DNA of 64,000 bases from NCBI RefSeq assembly GCF_016907085.1, contig NZ_JAFBBJ010000001.1:1612001-1676000 (forward strand). Reading direction: 5' to 3'. A model generated the notes under the pieces. The model saw nothing but the letters and a program-made list of their open reading frames with translations. It searched no databases and was not told the DNA's origin. A program made the position numbers and the translations under genes. The stretch's first letter is position 1; every line of letters starts with the position of its first letter. Origin of the DNA: Clavibacter michiganensis. Its GTDB lineage: Bacteria; Actinomycetota; Actinomycetes; Actinomycetales; Microbacteriaceae. Shown piece after piece: positions 58,455 to 64,000 of this stretch.

Positions 58455-60056
58455 TCAGGCCGCCGGAGCCGGCTCCGCCCCGTCGAGCGCGCGGCTGGCC
58501 CGGTACTCCTCGGCCGCCGGGTGGAGGGCGAACTCGACGATCTCCACCGCGTGCGCCCGCAGGGCCTCGAGCACCTCGTCGGGCGTGACGTAGAAGAACT
58601 CGCGTCGGAGGTTGATCCGGTTCACGCGGTGCTCCGCGAAGGTCCGGTGCAGCATGGCCTCGACGCCCACCGCGTCGTCGGCGAAGAACAGCGCGTGGAC
58701 GTCGAAGCGGAACGGCACGGACGCGTCGCCGAGCTCGACCACCCGGTCCATCGGCTCGAGCCGCCGCGTCATGCCGATCTTCACCATCCGCTCGCCGAAC
58801 GCCCCCACGTTGGAGATCACGTAGACGTATCCGGCGCGCACGTTCGCCGCGCGGTAGTCCACGTCCACGAGCGCGCGGTCGACGTCGTCGATCCGGTCCC
58901 GCATGCGCGCCGCGCCCTCGACGTCGCCCTTGCTCTCCAGCGCGGCCAGCGTCGCGGCGTAATGGGCGCGCTCCTTGTCGAGGCGATCCCGCTCGGCCTG
59001 CAATTCCGCCGTCGCCTTGGCCTGCTCGCGGAGCTCCGCCCGGCGCTCCCGCTCCATCTCCCTCTCCGCCTGCAGCACGCGAAGATGCGCGCTCGCGAGC
59101 TGGAGCTCCTCGAGCCGCAGCTCGTGATATCCGTCCTCGATGCGCAGGTCGATCATCGTGCCGCTCTTCGCGATCTGCTCCGCCGCCCGGGTCAGCCGGT
59201 TCTGGGCGACGTGCAGGTTGCCCGCCTTGGTCGCCTTCACGGCGTTCTCCGCCTCGGCGTTGTAGGCGCGCAGCAGCACCTTCGACATGTCGCTCACGAA
59301 TCGCCGCCCCTGCGCCTCGGATCCGTTGAACGTGAACCCGGACGTGGCGGTCACCGCCCGCTTGTCCCGGACGGCGTTCTTGATCGTGTACCGCAGCGCC
59401 TCCAGGCGCGATGCGAGCTCGGCCGAGGACTCCGCCGGGTGGTCGTAGTCGAACAGGCCCACGCCCTGCAGCCCCGCCGTCGCGGTCACGTCGACGAGCT
59501 CCGCGCGGGCGGTCGCGAGCTCGGCGTCGAGCGCGCGGCGGGTCTCGATCCGCTCGTGCACGGCCTCGTCCACCGCCTGGAGCTCGGCCTCGGCCCGCAG
59601 GCGCGCGGCTCGGGCGTCCGCCGCGGCCCGCTCGAGGGTCGCGCCCGCCTCCGCCTCGGCCCGAAGGCGCTCCGCCCCGGCCTCCGCGAGGATCCGGTCG
59701 CGCTCCTCCCGCGCCGCCGCCACCAGCGCGGACGCGGCCTCGGCCCCGGTGCGCCGGGCGGACTCCGCCTCCGCCGCCGCGCGCTCGCGGTAGTCGTCCA
59801 CCTCGGCGAACTCGCGCATGCCGTGCCGCCGGATCAGGTCCTCCAGCTGGGCGATGTGCGCCTCGGCGGCCGCGGCGCGCTCCCGGGCCTCGCGCTTCGA
59901 GAGGCGGTCGACGGGCGGCGCGGCGGGCGCGTCCGGCTCCACCTCCGGCGGCGCGACCCCGGGCCGCGGCTGCACGTGCTCGGTCCAGCGCTCGCCGTCC
60001 CACCAGCGGACGTAGCGGGGATCCTGGTCGTCGTACCAGCCGGCGGCAGCGCTCAT
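58455..60056 (-). CDS. DUF2510, coiled-coil/DUF4041 and GIY-YIG (T5orf172) fusion
   Basis: 533 residues. A DUF2510 WD-motif domain (about 5-30, GWYDDQDPRYVRWWDGERWT) is followed by a long Ala/Glu/Arg-rich coiled coil (about 50-180), a DUF4041-like domain (about 190-335), another coiled coil, and a T5orf172 GIY-YIG domain (about 395-490, GYVYVISNVGAFGERMVKIG). Phage and mobile elements often carry DUF4041-T5orf172 proteins. TAGCCT (60068-60063) is 6 nt before ATG. Function unknown, possibly nucleic-acid cleavage. Confidence 0.83.
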   Translation of the reverse strand: MSAAAGWYDDQDPRYVRWWDGERWTEHVQPRPGVAPPEVEPDAPAAPPVDRLSKREARERAAAAEAHIAQLEDLIRRHGMREFAEVDDYRERAAAEAESARRTGAEAASALVAAAREERDRILAEAGAERLRAEAEAGATLERAAADARAARLRAEAELQAVDEAVHERIETRRALDAELATARAELVDVTATAGLQGVGLFDYDHPAESSAELASRLEALRYTIKNAVRDKRAVTATSGFTFNGSEAQGRRFVSDMSKVLLRAYNAEAENAVKATKAGNLHVAQNRLTRAAEQIAKSGTMIDLRIEDGYHELRLEELQLASAHLRVLQAEREMERERRAELREQAKATAELQAERDRLDKERAHYAATLAALESKGDVEGAARMRDRIDDVDRALVDVDYRAANVRAGYVYVISNVGAFGERMVKIGMTRRLEPMDRVVELGDASVPFRFDVHALFFADDAVGVEAMLHRTFAEHRVNRINLRREFFYVTPDEVLEALRAHAVEIVEFALHPAAEEYRASRALDGAEPAPAA

Positions 60057-60266
60057 CCCCTCAGGCTAGGCAGCGGCCCCGGCCGCCAGGAGCCCCCGTT
60101 CGAGGCGGCCGTCGCCCCTCCCTGTGGACGCTCACCCGCTCCACCCAGCCGCCGCGCCTACCGTCGACATCACCGCTCATCCGCCGCACGCGCGGCTGCG
60201 CGCACCCCGGCCCGACGCAGGTGCGCGCGGCGGCCCCACTCCGACACGCACGAGAGGCACGCGCCC

Positions 60267-61049
60267 ATGACCGACACCACCCGCACCATCCCCTGGGACG
60301 GCACGCTCGACGAGCGCGCGGCCCAGGCCCTCGAGGCACCGGGAGGCCTCGTCGTCGCCGCCACCAAGGTCGGCTACATCCTCATGACGACGGACGGCAC
60401 GGGCCTCGAGCGCAAGTTCGACGCCAAGCAGCGCAACCGCGACAAGCCGGGCGTGGTGCTCTGCACGAGCATCGCGCAGCTGCAGGAGCTCGCCGTGCTC
60501 AACGACGAGATCCTCGCCTTCTACCAGGAGCACTGGGACGCCGACGTGCTCCTCGGCTGCATCCTCCCCTGGCGCGAGGACGCGAAGCACCTCATCCCCG
60601 ACGAGGTCGCCGGCCAGCTCGCCATGGACCGCCGCGGCACGAGCTGCTTCGTGATCCGCTTCGGCCGCCCCGCCGAGCAGCTCGCCCAGCGCCTGTGGGA
60701 GAGCCGCCGCCTGTCCTTCGCGAGCTCGGCCAACCCGTCGGGCAAGGGCAACCGCGGACGCGTCGAGGGCATCGGGGAGCGCATCGAGCAGCAGGCCGAC
60801 GTCATCGTCGCGGCCGACGACTACGTCGCCTCCATCCAGCCGGGCCTCGACGAGACGAGCCGCCACGAGCAGGGCGTCATGGTGTCCATGGTCGACGCGT
60901 CCGGCGCGCTCATCCCCGAGCAGCGCGGCGAGCGCTCGGTGACCCCGAACCCGACGCTCATCCGCCGCGGCCTCGCGGTGGACGTCATAATGTCGGCGCT
61001 CGCCCGGTCGTTCCCGTCGTGGGACTACCGGCACGGCGAGTACTACTGA
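60267..61049 (+). CDS. YrdC/Sua5-fold protein
   Basis: 260 residues. The YrdC-like core is VVAATKVGYILMTTDGTGL and KFDAKQRNRDKPGVVL, with SFASSANPSGKGNRG further on, as in threonylcarbamoyl-AMP synthases. It lacks a separate Sua5 domain. A tRNA t6A role is not certain; some YrdC proteins use other carbamoyl donors. GAGAGG lies upstream of ATG 60267. It is followed by a strong terminator. Confidence 0.82.
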   Translation: MTDTTRTIPWDGTLDERAAQALEAPGGLVVAATKVGYILMTTDGTGLERKFDAKQRNRDKPGVVLCTSIAQLQELAVLNDEILAFYQEHWDADVLLGCILPWREDAKHLIPDEVAGQLAMDRRGTSCFVIRFGRPAEQLAQRLWESRRLSFASSANPSGKGNRGRVEGIGERIEQQADVIVAADDYVASIQPGLDETSRHEQGVMVSMVDASGALIPEQRGERSVTPNPTLIRRGLAVDVIMSALARSFPSWDYRHGEYY

Positions 61050-61070
61050 TCCCGTCCTGATCAGCATCCA

Positions 61071-61105
61071 CGAGGGCCCGCGGAGCACGTCTCCGCGGGC
61101 CCTCG
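61071..61105. terminator. Terminator after the YrdC-fold gene
   Basis: A 15-bp perfect stem (CGAGGGCCCGCGGAG with CTCCGCGGGCCCTCG) and a 5-nt loop. It lies 21 nt after the stop. Confidence 0.85.
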
Positions 61106-61414
61106 GGCATTCCCCCGCGGCGGTCGGCGCCGCGCCCCTCTAATTCCATAGGCGGGGAGATGGCGTCGCATTCCTCCGTGATATGCGCGCCCGACCGGGC
61201 CGCGACGCAGGGGAAACACGGCCGTCGACGCCCCGCGGACGAGACGGAATGCGCACGGCGCGGCCGTGGAGACGTATCAGGAGACCATGTTCCCGCGGAT
61301 TGTCAGCCGATTTCCGTCACCGATTCACGAACGATGTCGGATTTCCCGCGCGCACCGGGTATCGTGGTTCTCGCCGCATCATCTGATGCACCATCTGCAA
61401 TGAGAGGAACAGAC
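61106..61414. promoter_or_regulatory. Upstream region of lsr2 (AT-richer, with 5' hairpin)
   Basis: A 309-nt stretch without a gene. It is less GC-rich than its surroundings, as expected for a site open to Lsr2 itself. TATCGT (61360-61365) is a -10 candidate. In the leader GCATCA-TC-TGATGC (61376-61389) forms a perfect inverted repeat. Lsr2 genes are often self-regulated, which is an inference here. Confidence 0.45.
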
Positions 61415-61765
61415 GTGGCTCGCAAGGTTGTCACCACGCTCGTCGACGACATCGACGGCGTCGTCATCGAAGAGGGAAAGGGCGAGACCGTCCCGTTCGC
61501 GCTCGACGGCGTGAATTACGAGATCGATCTGAGCGACGCCAACGCCGCGAAGCTGCGTGAGGCGCTCGACACGTACGTCGACCGCGCCCGCCGCGTCGGC
61601 CGCGCCTCTACCGGCCGTTCGTCCGGCTCGCGCCGCTCGTCCTCCAGCGCTCCGAAGGAGGACCTCGGCGCCGCCCGCGAGTGGCTGCGCGAGCACGGCC
61701 ACAAGGTCTCCGAGCGCGGCCGCATCTCCGCCGACCTGCTCGAGGAGTACCGCGCCAACAAGTAG
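61415..61765 (+). CDS. lsr2: Lsr2-type nucleoid-associated protein
   Basis: 116 residues from GTG 61415, with GAGAGGAA 5-7 nt upstream. The N-terminal dimerisation domain is ARKVVTTLVDDIDG, and the C-terminal DNA-binding domain has the RGR AT-minor-groove motif (SERGRISADLLEEY). Lsr2 silences AT-rich, often foreign DNA in actinobacteria. A strong terminator follows. Confidence 0.95.
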   Translation: MARKVVTTLVDDIDGVVIEEGKGETVPFALDGVNYEIDLSDANAAKLREALDTYVDRARRVGRASTGRSSGSRRSSSSAPKEDLGAAREWLREHGHKVSERGRISADLLEEYRANK

Positions 61766-61800
61766 GCGACACGACGCGCGCATCGCGCGCAGCACGTGCG

Positions 61801-61834
61801 AAGAGGGCCGATCCACCACCGGATCGGCCCTCTT
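61801..61834 (+). terminator. lsr2 terminator
   Basis: A 14-bp perfect stem (AAGAGGGCCGATCC / GGATCGGCCCTCTT) with a 6-nt loop, 35 nt after the stop. Confidence 0.87.
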
Positions 61835-61853
61835 CGTCGTCCCACGGGCGCGC

Positions 61854-61867
61854 CGTAATGAATTACG
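61854..61867. promoter_or_regulatory. AT-rich inverted repeat upstream of the surface protein
   Basis: CGTAAT-GA-ATTACG, perfect 6-2-6 repeat in a local AT-rich patch 120 bp before the surface-protein start. A regulator or Lsr2 site is possible. Confidence 0.3.
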
Positions 61868-61986
61868 CGGCCCCCGGAATACCAGGGCCCGGCGTGCGCG
61901 CCGCGCCGGGTGTCACGCGCGCGTCACGCCCGCGTCGCGGATGCGTCGCGGGGGCGCGAGCACGCTGGCCGGGAAGAAGGAGCACC

Positions 61987-63300
61987 GTGCCGAAACACCT
62001 CGCATCACCCGGGACCGCAATTCCCGCTCGCCGCCCCCGTCGTCGCATCACCCAGCGCATCCTCGCCTCCGCGGGCGCCGCGCTCATCGCGCTCGTCGCC
62101 GTCGTCGGGTTGACCGGGCAGATGCAGTCCGCGTCGGCGGCCGTCTCCCCCACGACGACGTCCCAGTGCAACGACACCCCCAACGGCGGTGGCGACCAGG
62201 TCGAATGCGACGTGACGGTCGTCAACGAATTGAACGTCGCGACGCAGACCGGATCCTCGACGGTCACCACCCGCGTGTGCGCCGGCGCCGCAGGAGCGGC
62301 TCCCCTCTGCACCACGACGGTGTCGCAGCGCGACGGGATCATCATCACCGCGGTCGACCAGTGCAACGGCGTCGCCAACGGCGGCGGCAGCAATGTCATC
62401 TGCAACGTCGACATCACCAACAACATCGTCGGCGAGAGCACCACCACGCCCGCCACCGTGAACCAGTGCATCGGCTCCGCGACCGACGGCGCCGCCGGCG
62501 GCACCGCCTGCTCGCCCGTCTCCAACACGACGGGCGCCGACGTCACCCAGTGCAACGGCTCCGGCAACGGCGGCGGCGCCGCGGGTCGCGTCACCTGCAC
62601 CGTCCCGACGTCCACCGAGACCTCCGCTCTCCTCGTCACGGTGAACCAGTGCAACGGGTCCGGCAACGGCGGCGGCGCGACCGTCACCTGCGCCACGAAC
62701 ATCAGCAACTTCGTCACCGCGGTCGTGACGCCGACGCCGACGGCCACGGCCACGCCCACCGCGACCCCCACGGTCGAGCCCACCACGCCCGCGCCGACGC
62801 CCACGGTGCCGACGCCCACCCCCACGGCGCCGACCCCCACCCCGACGGTCCCCACGCCGACGCCCACCGCGCCGACGCCGACGCCGACCGCCCCGACGCC
62901 CACGCCGACGGCGCCGACCCCGACCCCGACGGCTCCCACCCCGACGCCCACGGCGCCGACCCCCACGCCCACGGCTCCCACCCCGACCCCGACGGTCCCG
63001 ACGCCGACGGCCACCGCGCCCACGCCGACGGCGACCGCCCCGACGCCCACCGCGACGGCCCCGACCCCCACCGCGACGGCCCCGACGCCGACTGCCGGCA
63101 CGCCGACCCCGACCGCGGGCACGCCCACGCCGACGAGCACCACCGCCGCGCCGATCGTCCCCGGGGGCACCACTCCCGGCGGATCGCTCCCGGTGACGGG
63201 CTACGACCCCACGCCCACGATCGGCTGGGGCCTGGCCGCCCTCGTCCTGGGTGCGCTGGGACTGGGATGGAACGTCCGACGCCGGTCCGCCCAGCGGTAG
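61987..63300 (+). CDS. Sortase-anchored Pro/Thr-rich surface protein with QCN repeats
   Basis: 437 residues from GTG 61987 (AAGGAG upstream). Signal peptide to about 52, then five imperfect repeats of about 40 residues, each with QC(N/I) and a second Cys (as in NQCNGSGNGGGATVTC), so each may form a disulfide. A PTPT/APTPTP stalk spans about 250-385. The C-terminus is LPVTG (about 401-405), a hydrophobic helix and RRR, the sortase signal. It is probably displayed on the cell wall. Function is unknown; adhesin-like. Confidence 0.83.
   Translation: MPKHLASPGTAIPARRPRRRITQRILASAGAALIALVAVVGLTGQMQSASAAVSPTTTSQCNDTPNGGGDQVECDVTVVNELNVATQTGSSTVTTRVCAGAAGAAPLCTTTVSQRDGIIITAVDQCNGVANGGGSNVICNVDITNNIVGESTTTPATVNQCIGSATDGAAGGTACSPVSNTTGADVTQCNGSGNGGGAAGRVTCTVPTSTETSALLVTVNQCNGSGNGGGATVTCATNISNFVTAVVTPTPTATATPTATPTVEPTTPAPTPTVPTPTPTAPTPTPTVPTPTPTAPTPTPTAPTPTPTAPTPTPTAPTPTPTAPTPTPTAPTPTPTVPTPTATAPTPTATAPTPTATAPTPTATAPTPTAGTPTPTAGTPTPTSTTAAPIVPGGTTPGGSLPVTGYDPTPTIGWGLAALVLGALGLGWNVRRRSAQR
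62752..63130. repeat. Tandem repeat encoding the Pro/Thr stalk
   Basis: A run of near-identical units of 6-18 bp with ACGCCCACG/ACCCCGACG variants. It encodes (A/V)PTPTP units in the + frame. Length variation between strains is likely. Confidence 0.85.
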
Positions 63301-63318
63301 CCGCCCCGCGGATCGCCT

Positions 63319-63356
63319 GACGGATCGCCCGACGACGCGTCGCCGGGCGATCCGTC
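63319..63356 (+). terminator. Terminator after the surface protein gene
   Basis: A 13-bp perfect stem (GACGGATCGCCCG / CGGGCGATCCGTC) with a 12-nt loop, 18 nt after the stop. Confidence 0.83.
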
Positions 63357-63533
63357 GTGCATAGCCCCAAAAGCACGTCCATGGTGGGCTTTCGTCGTCG
63401 AACGGATACGGTGGCCGCGATGGAGGTGCCGGATGCATCAGCGAGTCGACGCGGGATCCCTCCGCTCGGCGCGCCGTGCGCCTGCCCCCGCTCGCCCCCT
63501 CGCCGGTCGCCCGACGCCCACCGAGACGCCATC

Positions 63534-64000
63534 ATGATCCGCGTCGACGTGCTCGGCGGCTTCCGCATCGCGGGCCTCGGCGCCGATCCCGCATCGGCCT
63601 CGCCCGGGCAGGATCCCGGCGGGGCCGCCCTCTCCGACGGGACCAGGCGCCTGATCGCCGCCCTCGCGATCCGCGCCCGCCCCACCGACCGCGGCACCCT
63701 CGCCAGCCAGCTGTGGCCCGACGCGCTGGACGGCCGCGCCGCGTCGAGCCTCCGCTCCGCCATCGCCCGCCTGGGCGACGGGGGACGCGAGATCGTCGGC
63801 TCCGCACCCGGCGGCCTGATGCTGCACGACGCGGTCGCCGTCGACCTGCGGACGGCTCGCGCGACGGCCGCCCGCCTGCTCGAGCCGCGACAGGAGGAGC
63901 CGGACGACGCGGACATCTCGCCGGCCGCGGTGGCCCTCTTCAGCGCGGACCTCCTGCCCGACTGGTTCGACGCCTGGCTGGAGCCCGCGGCCGAGGAGTG
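63534..64000 (+). CDS. SARP/BTAD-type transcriptional regulator, N-terminal part (cut by window end)
   Basis: 155 codons visible and still open at the window edge. The start MIRVDVLGGFRIAG, TRRLIAALAIRARP and LWPDALDGRAASSLRSAIARL match the OmpR-type winged helix of the SARP/AfsR family. Such proteins activate secondary-metabolite or surface genes. An in-frame ATG at 63420 has TACGGT (63407-63412) 7 nt upstream, a leaderless start that would add 38 residues of Pro/Arg-rich sequence. The conserved domain begins at 63534, so the start is uncertain. Confidence 0.75.
   Translation, partial: MIRVDVLGGFRIAGLGADPASASPGQDPGGAALSDGTRRLIAALAIRARPTDRGTLASQLWPDALDGRAASSLRSAIARLGDGGREIVGSAPGGLMLHDAVAVDLRTARATAARLLEPRQEEPDDADISPAAVALFSADLLPDWFDAWLEPAAEE

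Noticed and set aside
62752..63130. CRISPR-like tandem repeats
   Set aside because: The units are 6-18 bp with no spacers and they are in frame with a surface protein stalk; no cas genes are present.

Overview
The window is about 70-73 % G+C, has short intergenic gaps and many 1-14 nt stop/start overlaps, and carries an Lsr2 homologue, FmdB-type and DUF3054 proteins, and high-GC DnaA boxes (TTGTCCACA). These point to an actinobacterium. A GH5-CBM2 cellulase, an arabinofuranosidase locus and general gene style suggest a Clavibacter-like member of Microbacteriaceae. That placement is inference from gene content, not a database match.

Layout. 1-2326: 3' part of hrpA. 2541-10605: nitrogen scavenging (NCS1 permease, GntR regulator, urea carboxylase, allophanate hydrolase). 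10735-15519: complete family-5 ABC importer (binding lipoprotein, two permeases, double ATPase) behind a Zur-like palindrome. 15528-16935: sulfurtransferase and an acetyltransferase. 17069-20729: ribonucleotide reductase, leftward, with a class Ic-type NrdB and a 25-codon micro-gene between nrdA and nrdB. The nrdA upstream region has paired NrdR boxes and three DnaA boxes. 21108-26268: MFS transporter, lipoprotein, aldo/keto reductase, small membrane protein and an HtrA-like protease. 26338-32360: arabinoside uptake and hydrolysis locus (GH51, ABC importer, LacI regulator with operator). 32479-34963: small proteins and a methyltransferase. 35040-36650: secreted cellulase. 36762-36834: tRNA-Ala(CGC). 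36900-41141: housekeeping genes (membrane protein, RimJ-like acetyltransferase, galU, 5-FTHF cyclo-ligase, FmdB-like, mscL). 41183-45237: large DUF4011-type helicase relative with degenerate ATPase motifs, plus a small coupled gene. 45391-49612: tRNA-Arg(CCT) followed by a compact, lower-GC defence-like block (HTH-MNT/HEPN toxin-antitoxin, orphan HsdR_N-type nuclease, MazG-like pyrophosphohydrolase overlapping a GIY-YIG/DUF2075 ATPase). 49739-50931: leader peptide and a luciferase-like oxidoreductase. 51719-58445: catabolic operon (cytosine-type permease, hydantoinase-like protein, two DUF917 proteins, PucR regulator). 58455-61049: coiled-coil GIY-YIG protein and a YrdC-fold protein. 61415-64000: lsr2, a sortase-anchored Pro/Thr-rich surface protein, and the start of a SARP/BTAD regulator.

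Two signals stand out. First, the ribonucleotide reductase combines class Ic metal-site residues (Glu71, Phe109) with a NrdA that lacks its C-terminal cysteine pair. That pair appears instead on a separately initiated 25-residue ORF. Second, a MazG-like/GIY-YIG-DUF2075 gene pair with a 14-nt overlap sits in a defence-like block. In addition, at least 18 genes show TANNNT (or one close variant) exactly 6-7 nt before ATG/GTG and no Shine-Dalgarno sequence, which implies widespread leaderless transcription and helps fix several start codons.
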